A stretch of DNA of 64,000 bases from Actinomycetes bacterium (GCA_021798955.1 JAJZBK010000005.1:73059-137058); one strand, 5' to 3'. Positions 1 to 9,465 are shown, counted from the stretch's first letter. A program made the numbers and translations. Notes: generated from the letters alone by a model not told the origin.

Positions 1-399
<399 letters not shown>

Positions 400-403
400 C
401 CAG

Positions 404-505
404 CCGGTCGCCGGTCGCCGGTCGCCGGTCGCCGGTCGCCGGTCGCCGGTCGCCGGTCGCCGGTCGCCGGTCGCCGGTCGCCGGTCGCCGGTCGCCGGTC
501 GCCGG
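404..505. repeat. 7-bp tandem repeat, 14 copies
   Basis: The unit CCGGTCG is repeated 14 times without error (404-501) and then runs out in a partial copy. It starts four bases after the stop codon of the upstream acyl-CoA dehydrogenase and lies before the hbd promoter region. The unit is not a multiple of three and codes for nothing convincing. There are no spacers, so it is not a CRISPR array. Confidence 0.95.
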
Positions 506-543
506 GGTCAGTCCTCCCCGCGGTGTGTCGGCGGGTGTCCCGG

Positions 544-569
544 TACATACTTTGAACACAAAGTATTGT
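544..569. promoter_or_regulatory. Perfect inverted repeat, likely operator upstream of hbd
   Basis: An AT-rich island holds ATACTTTG-AACA-CAAAGTAT (547-566), a perfect 8-base inverted repeat with a 4-base centre. With one extra A the arms extend to ACAATACTTTG, read on the minus strand. It lies 46-65 bases before the hbd ATG, a normal place for a repressor site. The ACAATA half-site recurs at 7970-7995 next to the MarR gene. That one regulator uses both sites is inference. Confidence 0.6.
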
Positions 570-611
570 GGTTCGGGAGGCCCGCGCCGACGGGCCGGCG
601 AGGAGCGCAGG

Positions 612-1481
612 ATGGCTGCAGGTGACGTCGCTCGGGTGGGGGTCGTGGGCTGTGGGTTGATGGGATCGGGCATCACCGAGGCGGCAGCGCGGGCCGGTCT
701 CGAGGTGCACGTCGTGGAGCGGGATGCCGGTGCCCTGGCTGCCGGCCGCACCCGCGTCGAGACGTCGGTCCAGCGGGCGGTCAAGGCGGGCAAGCTCGCC
801 GACGAAGACGCCGAGCGGGCGCTGGCCCGGATGACGTTCGCCACCGAGCTCGAGGCTCTGGCCGACGTCGACCTGGTGGTCGAGGCGGTGGTCGAGTCCG
901 AGCCCGAAAAGGTGGAGGTGTTCGCCCTCCTCGACCGGGTGGTGGCCGCACCGGACGCCGTCCTCGCCTCGAACACCTCGTCCATCCCCATCATGAAGTT
1001 GGCCATGGCGACGAGCCGACCGTCGCAGGTACTGGGCATCCACTTCTTCAACCCGGTCCCGGTCCTCCCTCTGGTCGAGCTGGTCACCTCGCTCCTGACG
1101 AGCGACGAGACGGCCGAGCGGGCGCGGCACTTCGCCGAGGACCAACTGGGCAAGTACGTGATCCGGTCGAAGGACCGCGCCGGGTTCATCGTCAATGCCC
1201 TGCTGATCCCCTATGTCCTCTCGGCGGTGCGGATGCTCGAGTCCGGCTTCGCCACGGCGGAGGACATCGACACCGGGATGGTCAAGGGGTGCGCCCATCC
1301 CATGGGCCCTTTGGCCCTCGCCGACCTGATCGGCCTCGACACGACGGTGGCCGTGGCCAACTCGCTCTACGAGGAGTTCAAGGAGCCGCTGTACGCACCG
1401 CCGCCGCTGCTCGCCCGGATGGTCGACGCGGGGCTCCTCGGCCGCAAGAGCGGCCGAGGTTTCTACGACTACCGGCGCTGA
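612..1481 (+). CDS. 3-hydroxyacyl-CoA (3-hydroxybutyryl-CoA) dehydrogenase
   Basis: This 289-residue soluble protein has the usual single-module length. An N-terminal Rossmann fold is shown by GVVGCGLMGSGI (residues about 9-20) and an acidic residue at the end of strand 2 (VVERD). The motif HFFNPVPVLPLVELV carries the catalytic His, and the C-terminal helical domain contains GFIVNALLIPYV and GCAHPMGPLALADLIGLD. The family oxidises 3-hydroxyacyl-CoA to 3-ketoacyl-CoA with NAD(P). The start at 612 follows AGGAG at proper spacing; the open frame runs further 5' only through repeat DNA. The gene stands alone behind its own operator-like palindrome and belongs with the surrounding acyl-CoA oxidation genes. 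It resembles actinobacterial FadB2. Confidence 0.93.
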   Translation: MAAGDVARVGVVGCGLMGSGITEAAARAGLEVHVVERDAGALAAGRTRVETSVQRAVKAGKLADEDAERALARMTFATELEALADVDLVVEAVVESEPEKVEVFALLDRVVAAPDAVLASNTSSIPIMKLAMATSRPSQVLGIHFFNPVPVLPLVELVTSLLTSDETAERARHFAEDQLGKYVIRSKDRAGFIVNALLIPYVLSAVRMLESGFATAEDIDTGMVKGCAHPMGPLALADLIGLDTTVAVANSLYEEFKEPLYAPPPLLARMVDAGLLGRKSGRGFYDYRR

Positions 1482-1548
1482 GCGGTGGGCCTGCCCACAG
1501 CAGGCTGTAGCAGCGGAGCGCCCGGGGGCAGGCCTTGGCCCGTCCCTT

Positions 1549-1598
1549 CGGGGTCAGAGCCTGGTGGCTCGTTCCCGTCCCGGGGTCAGAGCCCGGTG
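1549..1598. repeat. Duplicated gene tail (18 bp, two copies)
   Basis: An 18-base segment at 1581-1598, which spans the stop codon of the minus-strand acyl-CoA dehydrogenase, recurs at 1549-1566 with one mismatch. It is one of several duplications of a gene's last bases just beyond its stop codon in this window (compare 28240-28301 and 35389-35454). Confidence 0.75.
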
Positions 1599-2737
1599 TC
1601 GAGCCCGTCCATGCGGGCGAGGATGCGGAGCATCACCTCGTCGGCCCCGCCCCCGATGGAGAGCAGGCGGGCGTCGCGGTAGTAGCGGGACACCCACGTC
1701 TCTTCCATGTAGCCGATGCCGCCGTGGAACTGCATGCAGGTGTCGGCCACCGAGCGGGCCAGCCGGCCCGCCGTCAGCTTGGCGATCGAGGCCATCCGGG
1801 TGATGTCCTCGCCGCGCACGTAGGCCTCGGCACAGGCGTAGTTGAACTGGCGGAGCAGTTCGACCTCGGCCCGCAGCTCGGCCAGGCGGAACTGGACGGA
1901 CTGGTTGGCGAGGAGCGGGGCGCCGAACACTCGGCGCTGGCGCACGTAGGCCTCCGTGCGCTCGAGGGCATACGAGGTCGACCCGACGGCGAGGTACGAG
2001 GCGATCATCCGCTCGTTCTGGAACTGGGCCATCTGCTGCTGGAAGCCCATGCCGACCTGGCCGATGGTGTTGGCGACTGGCACCCGGGCGTCGACGAAGG
2101 AAAGTTCGGCGGTGTCGGAGGACCGGTTGCCCAGCTTGTCGAGCTTGCGGCTCACCGAGAACCCCGGAGTGTCGGTGGGGAAGACGATCTGCGACATGCC
2201 GCGGAAGCCGCCTTCGTCGCTCGTGCGCACCAGCAGGCACAGCCAGTCGGCCTGGGTGCCGTTGGTGATGTAGAGCTTGGTTCCGTTCACCACCCACTCG
2301 TCTCCGTCCCGGACCGCCCGGGTCCGCAGGCCGGCCACGTCGGAACCGGCGTCGGGCTCGGTCACCGCGATGGAGGCGACGTGCTCGCCACGGATGGCAG
2401 GCGCCAGATAGCGCTCCTTGAGCTCGTGGCTGCCGAAGCGGTGGAGGGCGGGCGTCGCCATGTCGGTCTGCACCGAGATGGCCATGGGAACCCCGCCGCA
2501 GTCGATCCGTCCGAGCTCCTCGCCGAGCACGGCCGTGTAGGAGTGGTCGGCCCCCTGGCCGCCATAGGCAGGGTCGTACTCGATCCCGAGCAGCCCCGCC
2601 TCTCCGAGGACGCGGAAGACCTGGTGGGCCGGGAAGCTCCCGGCCTCCTCCCACTCGTCGACGTACGGGGCGATGCTCCGTTCGACGACGCCCCGCACGG
2701 TCTGGCGGAACTGCTCGTGCTCCTCGGTGAACTGCAC
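1586..2737 (-). CDS. Acyl-CoA dehydrogenase
   Basis: This 383-residue protein has the standard length for a medium-chain-type acyl-CoA dehydrogenase. It shows the N-terminal helical domain, signature 1 (SIAVTEPDAGSDVAG, about residues 120-134) and the C-terminal segment QFHGGIGYMEETWVSRYYRD with the final GGGADEVMLRILAR. The likely catalytic base lies in the C-terminal region, as in the family. The start chosen is GTG at 2737, preceded by GAGGAG; the frame stays open upstream but family similarity begins there. The frameshifted acyl-CoA dehydrogenase and icmF lie upstream on the same strand, so the three probably share a transcript. Substrate is unknown; branched short-chain acyl-CoA would fit IcmF. 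Confidence 0.92.
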   Translation of the reverse strand: MQFTEEHEQFRQTVRGVVERSIAPYVDEWEEAGSFPAHQVFRVLGEAGLLGIEYDPAYGGQGADHSYTAVLGEELGRIDCGGVPMAISVQTDMATPALHRFGSHELKERYLAPAIRGEHVASIAVTEPDAGSDVAGLRTRAVRDGDEWVVNGTKLYITNGTQADWLCLLVRTSDEGGFRGMSQIVFPTDTPGFSVSRKLDKLGNRSSDTAELSFVDARVPVANTIGQVGMGFQQQMAQFQNERMIASYLAVGSTSYALERTEAYVRQRRVFGAPLLANQSVQFRLAELRAEVELLRQFNYACAEAYVRGEDITRMASIAKLTAGRLARSVADTCMQFHGGIGYMEETWVSRYYRDARLLSIGGGADEVMLRILARMDGLDTGL

Positions 2738-2822
2738 GTGGCCACGCTCCTCGCTCGCCGTTCTCGGCAACGCTAAGCCCAGATCGGCCGGTGCCACCAC
2801 TCGGCCGGTGCCCCCGGCTGGC

Positions 2823-4648
2823 TCAGGCGCGATGGTCCCCCAAGGGGACGGCGATGGCTGCCGCCCCCGATGCGGCGGGCCGGGCGAGCCCGGTGGCCCG
2901 AGCGAGCACCTGGACGGCGAAGAAGTTGCTCTCGGCCACGGCCCTGGAGGCCTCGCCTGCGCCGTCGTCGAGCGCCTGGCGGGCCCGTCGGGCGAGCAGC
3001 CATCCGCCGAGGGTGGTGCCGAGCAGCTCGAGGTACGCAGTGGCGCCGGCAACGGCGTCGTCGGGGGACGTCTCCAATCTCGCCAGCATCCACTCGGTGG
3101 TGGCCTCGAGCACCCCGAGGACGTCGGCGAGCACGTCGAGCGTCGCCGCCAGTGGGTCGTCGTCGGTCATCGGGTGGACCACGAGGTCCGAGACGTCAGC
3201 CAACAGCTCGCGTACCCAGCGACCGCCGTCACGGGGGAGCTTGCGGACGACGAGGTCGAGCGCCTGGATGCCGTTGGTCCCTTCGTAGATGGGGGCGATG
3301 CGTCCGTCCCGGAGCCGCTGGGCCATGCCTGCCTCCTCGACGTAGCCGGCCCCACCGAGCACCTGCACGCCGAGGGACGCTGCCTCGAACCCGCCGTCGG
3401 TCGACCACGCCTTGGCGACGGGGGTGAGCAGGTCGGCGAGCTGCTGGGAGCGCCGGCGGGCGTCGTCGTCCGGAGCGTGCCGGGCCCGGTCGGCGTGGGT
3501 GGCGGCAAGGAACAGCAGGGAGCGGGCGGCTTGGGCGCGGGTCTTCATGACGAGGAGCATCCGTCTGACGTCCGGGTGGTCGACGATGGGCGACCGGGCC
3601 GGTGGGGCCACGCCCGGCGCCCTGCCCTGCAGGCGCATGCCCGCGTAGGAACGGGCGTGCTGGAAAGCCCGCTCGGCCACCGCTGGGCCCTGTGTGCCGA
3701 TCGAGAGGCGGGCGGCGTTCATCATGGTGAACATGGCACGCATGCCGCCGTGGAGCGGGCCCACGAGCTCGCCGACCGCACCGTCGAAGGCCATGGCGCA
3801 CGTCGGGCTGCCGTGGATGCCGAGCTTGTGCTCGACGTGGACGCACGACAGCGCGTTGGCATCCCCGAGGGCGCCATCCGCCGAGACGAGCCGCTTGGGC
3901 ACGACGAAGAGGGAGAGCCCCTTGGTCCCCGGCGCTGCCCCCGGTGTCCTGGCGAGCACCAGATGGACCACGTTGTCGGTCAGGTCGTGCTCGCCCCAGG
4001 TGATGAAGACCTTGGTGCCGGTGACCCGCCACGTCGCTCCGTCCGGTTCGGCGAGCGTGCGGATCTCGCCCAGGTCGGAGCCGGCGTCGGGCTCGGTCAG
4101 GTTCATCGTGCCCGACCAGGCCCCGGTGAGGAGCTTCGGCAGGTAGGTGGCCTGCTGCTCGGGAGTGCCCACTGCAGGAGGGCGTGGATCGCCCCTTGGG
4201 TCAGCACGGGGTTGAGCGACAGCGCAAGGTTGGCCGAGGCGAAGAGCTCCTGGAGGGCCAGCGCTACCACCGAGGGGAAGCCTCCGCCGCCGAGGGCCTG
4301 GGGGAAGGGCAGCGCTCCGCACCCCCCGTCGACGTAGTGGCGGTAGGCGACGTGGAAGGCCTCCGGCGTCGTGACCCGGCCGGTGCTGCGGTCGAAGCGT
4401 GCCCCGACGACGTCTCCCACTCGGTCGCTCGGGACGATGACCTCGGTGGCCAGGCGCCCGAACTCCTCGAGGACGAGGGCGACCGTCTCCCGGTCGACGT
4501 GGGCGAAGTCGGGGAGCGCCAGCAGGTCGTCGAGGCCGGCGACCTCGAGGGCGGCCAGCACGTCGGCGACCGGGGCCTGGTAGGCGTCGTGCCCGGTCCC
4601 GCCACCTTCGCCCCCGACGGTTGCCTCGGCTCCCACAGTGCTCGTCAC
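2823..4648 (-). pseudogene. FadE5-like long acyl-CoA dehydrogenase interrupted by one frameshift
   Basis: Two minus-strand frames together make one about 608-residue acyl-CoA dehydrogenase of the long type (FadE5-like, with an extra C-terminal helical domain). The first frame runs from GTG 4648, which overlaps the icmF stop by four bases, to ...GAIHALLQW. The rest, GTPEQQATYLPKLLTGAW onwards with TEPDAGSDLGEI, FITWGEHD and IYEGTNGIQALDLV, is in another frame. The break is near 4168-4170: one extra G in a coding-strand GGG run would join the halves exactly at a conserved site, around residue 160. Either the gene is newly inactivated or a base is missing from the assembly. Both halves keep good codon use, so decay is at most recent. 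Confidence 0.88.
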
Positions 4649-7600
4649 ACGTTCCTCCGGTAGGTGCCGCCGACCTCGAAGAGCGTCGCCGTGATGTCCC
4701 CGAGGGAGGCGTGGCGGACCGTCTCCATCAGCTCGGCGAACACGTTCCCGCCCCCGAGGGCCACCTCGCGCAGCCGGCTGAGCGCCGCGGGCCGTTCTGC
4801 GGCGTGACGCCGGTGGAACTCGGCGAGCCGGCGGATCTGCCCCTGCTTCTCGTCCTCGGTCGCCCGGGACAGCTCGACGGTCTCGGGGATGCCCGGGCTC
4901 GTCGGGTCGACGAAGGTGTTCACCCCGACGATGGGGAGCGAACCGTCGTGCTTGCCGTGCTCGTAGGTCATCGAGTCGTCCTGGATGCGGCCGCGCTGGT
5001 AGCCGGTCTCCATGGCGCCGAGGACGCCTCCGCGCTCGGAGAGCCGGTCGAGCTCGGCGAGGACCGCCTCTTCGACGAGGTCGGTCAGCTCCTCCACCAC
5101 GAAGCTGCCTTGGAGCGGGTTCTCGTTGGCCGCCAGTCCCCACTCGCGGTTGATGACGAGCTGGATGGCCAGGGCCCGGCGGACGGACTCGGCGGTGGGC
5201 GTGGTCACGGCTTCGTCGTAGGCGTTGGTGTGCAGGCTGTTGGCGTTGTCGTAGATGGCGCACAGGGCCTGCAGTGTCGTGCGGATGTCGTTGAAGGCCA
5301 TCTCTTGGGCGTGCAGCGAACGACCCGACGTCTGGACGTGGTACTTGAGGCGCTGGGAGCGTTCGTTCGCCCCGTAGCGGTCGCGCAGGGCGAGAGCCCA
5401 GATGCGCCGGGCCACCCGGCCGATCACCGTGTACTCGGGGTCCATCCCGTTGGAGAAGAAGAACGAGAGGTTCGGGGCGAAGTCGTCGACGGCCATGCCT
5501 CGGGCGAGGTACGACTCGACGTAGGTGAAGCCGTTGGCCAAGGTGAAGGCGAGCTGGGTGATCGGGTTCGCCCCGGCCTCGGCGATGTGGTACCCCGAGA
5601 TGGAGGCCGAGTAGAAGTTCCGCATCTCGTGCTCGACGAAGTACTGCTGGACATCGGCCATCACCGACAGCGAGAACTCGGTCGAGAAGATGCAGGTGTT
5701 CTGACCCTGGTCCTCCTTCAGGATGTCGGCCTGCACGGTTCCCCGGACGGTGCGCAAGGTGTGCTCGCGCACCGCCGCGGCCTCGCCCCTGTCGGGGGGT
5801 CGGCCGTGCTCGGCGGCGAAGCGCTCGAGCTGCTGGTCGATCGCCGTGTTCAAGAACATGGCCAGGATGGTCGGGGCGGGGCCGTTGATGGTCATCGACA
5901 CCGAGGTCGAGGGGTCGCACAGGTCGAACCCGTCATAGAGCGCCTTCATGTCGTCGAGGGTCGCTACCGACACCCCCGAGGTGCCGATCTTCCCGTAGAC
6001 GTCGGGACGGGTGTCGGGGTCCCTCCCGTAGAGGGTGACCGAGTCGAAGGCGGTGGACAGACGGGTCGCCGGCTGGCCTTGGGCCAGGAGGTGGAAGCGC
6101 CGGTTGGTCCGGAACGGGTCCCCTTCGCCGGCGAACATCCGGGCTGGCTCCTCGTCGTCCCGCTTGAAGGGGAAGACCCCGGAAGTGAAGGGGAAGTGCC
6201 CGGGGAGGTGCTCGGAGCGCAACCAGACGAGCAGGTCGGCGGGGTCCGTTGCCCGGGGGAGCGCCACCCGGGGGACCCGGGTGCCCGACAGGGACCAGCG
6301 GGCGAGCGGGGTCCTCCGCTCGCCGCCGGGACCGTCGGTGACGAGCTCGTCGCCGGCCAGCACCACGCGCAGCTCGGCCAGCTCGTCGAGGAGCGCACGG
6401 CTGTCGGCGTCGACCCCAGCCGCCGCCTCGGCGGCCACGGCCTCGAGGTCGGCGGGGAGCACCCCCGAGTGCTCGGCGACCAGCTCGGCGGTCGCGGCCA
6501 CCTGGGTCGCTCGTCGGACGGCGGCAGCTCGACGAGCGGTTTCGGCGTGGTAGCTGCGGACCGTCTCGGCGATCTCGGCGAGGTAGCGAAGCCGCTCGGG
6601 GGGCACGATGGGCGAGACGCTGGTCGACGTCGAGACGGCCACCGGGGCGAGCTGGGGATCGCCGAGGGCAAGGCCGTGCTGGCCCAGCAGGTCGCGCACG
6701 GACTGGTAGAGGGCGGTGGTGCCGTCGTCGTTGAAGTGGGCGGCGATGGTGCCGAAGACGGGAAGCGCCCCCGTGCCTCCGGCGCCCGGGCGGCTCCGCG
6801 ACCACTGGCGGCGGACCGAGCGCAGGGCGTCCTCTGCTCCCCGACGGTCGAACTTGTTGATCGCCACGAGGTCGGCGAAGTCGAGCATGTCGATCTTTTC
6901 GAGCTGGGAGGCGGCGCCGAACTCGGGTGTCATGACGTAGAGGGAGACGTCGGCGACGTCGACGACGGCTGCGTCGCCCTGGCCGATCCCCGGCGTCTCG
7001 AGGATGACCAGGTCGTAGCCGGCAGCTTTGCAGGCAGCGATGGCGCCGGGCACCGGCGAGGGGACCTCGGAGGTGCTGCCTCGGGTGGCGAGCGAGCGGA
7101 AGAAGACCTGGGGGGTGTCGATGGCGTTCATCCGGATCCGGTCGCCGAGGAGGGCGCCGCCGCCCCGGCGCTTGGTGGGGTCGACGGCGAGGATGGCGAT
7201 GCGGAGCTTGTCACCCTGGTCGAGCCGGAAGCGGCGGACCAGCTCGTCGGTGAGGGACGACTTGCCCGAGCCTCCGGTGCCGGTGACCCCGAGGACGGGA
7301 ACGGGTCGCCGGGCTGCTGCCCGGTCGAGCTCGGCGGTCAGTTCGGAGCCGAGGGTGCCGGCCTCGATGGCGGTGACGACCCGGGCGAGGGCCCGCACGT
7401 CGCCGACGGCGAGGTCGTCGACACCGTAGGGCTGGTGGGCGGCGAGGTCGACGTCGCACTCCTCGATGAGGACGTTGACCATGCGCTCGAGACCGAGGCG
7501 CTGGCCGTCGGCGGGTGAGAAGATGTGGCGGACACCGTGGGCCTCGAGCAGGGCGATCTCGGCGGGCACGATCACCCCGCCGCCCCCGCCGTAGACCTTC

Positions 7601-7962
7601 ACGTCGCCGCGGCCTTCGCTGGCCAGTCGGTCGACCAGGTAGGTGAAGTACTCGACGTGCCCTCCCTGGTAGGAGCTGACCGCCACCCCCTGGACGTCCT
7701 CGGCGACGGCGGCTGCCACCACCTCGTCGACCGAGCGGTTGTGCCCGAGGTGGACCACTTCGGCACCTTGGGCCTGCAGGAGCCGCCGCATGATGTTGAT
7801 GGCGGCGTCGTGGCCGTCGAAGAGGCTCGAGGCCGTCACGAACCGGACCGGGTGATGGGGACGGTGGAGCGTCGGGGCTTCGGGGAAGGCCGTCGCGGTA
7901 CGTGGACGTGCACTCTGGGCGGCCTGATGTCGGCTAGCAGTGGCGGTTCCCCCGGAGTTCAT
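4645..7962 (-). CDS. icmF: Fused isobutyryl-CoA mutase IcmF (B12 domain, MeaI-type GTPase, mutase)
   Basis: This 1105-residue protein has three parts in the IcmF order. An N-terminal cobalamin-binding domain (about 38-165) has the base-off motif around SLFDGHDAAINIMRRLL. A middle G-protein chaperone (about 220-480) has P-loop GVTGTGGSGKSS and NKFD. The C-terminal TIM-barrel mutase (about 575-1105) has RTNRRFHLLAQGQPATRLS, FDSVTLYGRDPD and DPSTSVSMTINGPAP. The family interconverts isobutyryl- and butyryl-CoA using adenosylcobalamin, some with pivalyl-CoA activity; the GTPase part loads and repairs the cofactor. ATG 7962 fits the family N-terminus; the longer frame runs through the promoter. 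It is divergent from a MarR gene, with an operator-like repeat 8 bases before the ATG. Confidence 0.95.
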   Translation of the reverse strand: MNSGGTATASRHQAAQSARPRTATAFPEAPTLHRPHHPVRFVTASSLFDGHDAAINIMRRLLQAQGAEVVHLGHNRSVDEVVAAAVAEDVQGVAVSSYQGGHVEYFTYLVDRLASEGRGDVKVYGGGGGVIVPAEIALLEAHGVRHIFSPADGQRLGLERMVNVLIEECDVDLAAHQPYGVDDLAVGDVRALARVVTAIEAGTLGSELTAELDRAAARRPVPVLGVTGTGGSGKSSLTDELVRRFRLDQGDKLRIAILAVDPTKRRGGGALLGDRIRMNAIDTPQVFFRSLATRGSTSEVPSPVPGAIAACKAAGYDLVILETPGIGQGDAAVVDVADVSLYVMTPEFGAASQLEKIDMLDFADLVAINKFDRRGAEDALRSVRRQWSRSRPGAGGTGALPVFGTIAAHFNDDGTTALYQSVRDLLGQHGLALGDPQLAPVAVSTSTSVSPIVPPERLRYLAEIAETVRSYHAETARRAAAVRRATQVAATAELVAEHSGVLPADLEAVAAEAAAGVDADSRALLDELAELRVVLAGDELVTDGPGGERRTPLARWSLSGTRVPRVALPRATDPADLLVWLRSEHLPGHFPFTSGVFPFKRDDEEPARMFAGEGDPFRTNRRFHLLAQGQPATRLSTAFDSVTLYGRDPDTRPDVYGKIGTSGVSVATLDDMKALYDGFDLCDPSTSVSMTINGPAPTILAMFLNTAIDQQLERFAAEHGRPPDRGEAAAVREHTLRTVRGTVQADILKEDQGQNTCIFSTEFSLSVMADVQQYFVEHEMRNFYSASISGYHIAEAGANPITQLAFTLANGFTYVESYLARGMAVDDFAPNLSFFFSNGMDPEYTVIGRVARRIWALALRDRYGANERSQRLKYHVQTSGRSLHAQEMAFNDIRTTLQALCAIYDNANSLHTNAYDEAVTTPTAESVRRALAIQLVINREWGLAANENPLQGSFVVEELTDLVEEAVLAELDRLSERGGVLGAMETGYQRGRIQDDSMTYEHGKHDGSLPIVGVNTFVDPTSPGIPETVELSRATEDEKQGQIRRLAEFHRRHAAERPAALSRLREVALGGGNVFAELMETVRHASLGDITATLFEVGGTYRRNV

Positions 7963-7969
7963 ACGATGC

Positions 7970-7995
7970 ACAATAGTTGAACGTCCACCTATTGT
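7970..7995. promoter_or_regulatory. Inverted repeat between icmF and marR, candidate MarR operator
   Basis: ACAATAG (7970-7976) and CTATTGT (7989-7995) form a 7-base inverted repeat around a 12-base centre. It starts 8 bases before the icmF ATG and lies in the leader of the divergent MarR gene, the usual place for an autoregulated MarR site. The inner bases are TTGAAC-N7-TATTGT; the hbd site contains TTGAAC-N6-TATTGT. A perfect 8-base hairpin (7998-8015) and the palindrome GTCACGTGAC (8035-8044) follow in the same intergenic stretch. Confidence 0.55.
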
Positions 7996-8150
7996 CACGC
8001 CGGCCAGGGCCGGCGGACCCACGTGCGTCACGTGCGTCACGTGACCTTCCGCGCCGACCCGAGCCAACGGTCCACGCGGCGTTCGCTGGTAGGGTCGGCC
8101 CGTTCGACGGTGCCCTCGTGGCACCCGGTGTCGGAGACGGGAGGGGATCG

Positions 8151-8663
8151 TTGGCTGCGGCGAAGGCGCTGTCCTTCGACCCCATCGAGGAGGCCCATCG
8201 ACAGTGGGTCGACCACGGGTGGGTCGAGGCGGCCGACGGAATGGCCGTCGTGACCTCCATCATGCGGGCCCAGCAGATCTACCTGGCGCGCATCGACGCC
8301 ACCCTGCGACCCTTCGACCTCACCTTCGCCCGGTTCGAGCTCCTCACGCTGTTGAGCTTCACCCGGAGCGGCTCGCTTCCGCTCTCCAAGGCCGGGGCGC
8401 GGCTCCAGGTCCACCCGGCGAGCATCACCAACGCCGTGGACCGGCTCGAGGCCCAGGGGTTCGTCCAGCGGACGCCTCACCAGACCGACCGGCGCACGAC
8501 GCTCGTGGAGCTCCTGCCCGCGGGGCGAAAGGTGCTGGCCAAGGCCACCGCCGACATCAACGAACTGGTCTTTGCCGCTCCCGGACTGTCGGCGACGGAG
8601 TCCCGTCGGCTGTTCGCCCTCCTGCGCAGGGTGCGGGCCGCCGCAGGTGACTTCGCTCCCTGA
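8151..8663 (+). CDS. MarR-family transcriptional regulator
   Basis: This is a 170-residue winged-helix protein of MarR size. The recognition region is KAGARLQVHPASITNAVDRL, followed by the wing QRTPHQTDRRTTLVEL and C-terminal dimerisation helices (DINELVF, RRLFALLRRVRAA). The start chosen is TTG at 8151 because GGGAGGGG lies a few bases upstream and a TAGGGT -10-like box is near 8090; an in-frame GTG at 8118 is possible. It is divergent from icmF and is the obvious candidate to bind the inverted repeat between them. Such regulators often answer acyl-CoA or phenolic ligands; the ligand here is unknown. Confidence 0.85.
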   Translation: MAAAKALSFDPIEEAHRQWVDHGWVEAADGMAVVTSIMRAQQIYLARIDATLRPFDLTFARFELLTLLSFTRSGSLPLSKAGARLQVHPASITNAVDRLEAQGFVQRTPHQTDRRTTLVELLPAGRKVLAKATADINELVFAAPGLSATESRRLFALLRRVRAAAGDFAP

Positions 8664-8750
8664 GCGTCGCCCGTCATCCCTCACCCACCCAGCTGGCCCC
8701 TGCCCATGGTCGCTCCCGAGGCGGCCTGTCGCGACCTCGCCCCGCCGTCG

Positions 8751-9428
8751 CTACCCGCTGCTCCCGTCGAGCACGGCAGCCAGGCGGGCGATGGCGTCCG
8801 CCGTGCGGGCTCCCCACCAGAACAGGTCCTTTCCGTCGACGAAGACGGTGGGTCCGACCGCCTCGAGCTCGGGAAGCTGGCGATCGGTGAAGGGGTAGGG
8901 CTCGCTCGGAGCGAGGACCACGTCAGGGTGGCGTGCCGTCGCCTCGTCGAGCGTGGTCGTGGCGTACGGGCCGTCGTCGGCGAAGACGGGCTCGATGCCC
9001 AGGTGCCGGAGGAGCGATCCGCCGTAGGTGGGCAGACCGAGGGCCATCCACGGCCGGCGCCAGATGGGCACGAAGGCGCGTCGCGAGACGGGGACCGAGG
9101 GCGGGAGCCGGGGTGCGGTCCAGTCGACCCCCACCCGCTCGGCCAAGCCGTCGAGCTCGGAGCCGACGTCGGCGAGCGAGCGAACGTGGAGCACGTAGAC
9201 GGCGAGCCCGGCGTCCACGAGAGCGGTGTAGTCCTCGCGCCGGTTCTCCTCGACGTCGACGACCACCAGGTCGGGGCCGAGGGCGGCGATCGCACCGACG
9301 TCGGGGTCCTTCGTCCCTCCGACGGCGACCAGGTCGTCCCGCTCGCAGAACCGGGTGCAGGCCACGGGGTCGACACCCCAGGCGGTGAGGGTCTCGGTGA
9401 CCGAGGGCACCAGGCTGACCACCCTCAT
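8751..9428 (-). CDS. BtuF-like (helical-backbone) metal/cobalamin-binding protein, no signal peptide
   Basis: This 225-residue protein has the bilobed BtuF/FhuD-type fold: MRVVSLVPSVTETLTAWG at the N-terminus, VGGTKDPDVGAIAALGPDLV, and a second lobe with HPDVVLAPSEPYPF and TADAIARLAAVL. Unlike true ABC binding proteins it has no signal peptide or lipobox and starts directly with the first strand, so it is probably cytoplasmic. Cytoplasmic relatives are often labelled cobalamin-binding. The nearby B12-dependent mutase makes a corrinoid role thinkable, but nothing in the sequence proves it. The ATG is the last of three identical ATG contexts made by a 17-base repeat; the other two start overlapping 6-codon ORFs. 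Confidence 0.8.
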   Translation of the reverse strand: MRVVSLVPSVTETLTAWGVDPVACTRFCERDDLVAVGGTKDPDVGAIAALGPDLVVVDVEENRREDYTALVDAGLAVYVLHVRSLADVGSELDGLAERVGVDWTAPRLPPSVPVSRRAFVPIWRRPWMALGLPTYGGSLLRHLGIEPVFADDGPYATTTLDEATARHPDVVLAPSEPYPFTDRQLPELEAVGPTVFVDGKDLFWWGARTADAIARLAAVLDGSSG

Positions 9429-9465
9429 GGGCGGACGGGCGTCATGGGCGGACGGGCGTCATGGG
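9426..9465. repeat. 17-bp tandem repeat creating overlapping mini-ORFs before a gene
   Basis: A 17-base unit is repeated twice (9426-9442, 9443-9459) and begun a third time. Read on the minus strand each copy supplies an ATG, at 9462, 9445 and 9428. The first two open 6-codon ORFs (MTPVRP) whose TGA stops overlap the next ATG by four bases (ATGA). The chain ends at the true start of the BtuF-like gene. This could couple translation or be a by-product of repeat growth. Confidence 0.8.

Noticed and set aside
4621..7518. 965-codon plus-strand open frame opposite icmF
   Set aside because: It is antisense to a protein with clear B12, GTPase and mutase motifs, has low-complexity Gly/Val/Glu/Arg composition and no family motif. 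High GC makes long antisense frames common.
8022..8044. CGTGCGTCA direct repeats and GTCACGTGAC as an operator
   Set aside because: Only two copies beside a short palindrome in GC-rich DNA; not clearly placed against a promoter. The inverted repeat at 7970-7995 is a better candidate.
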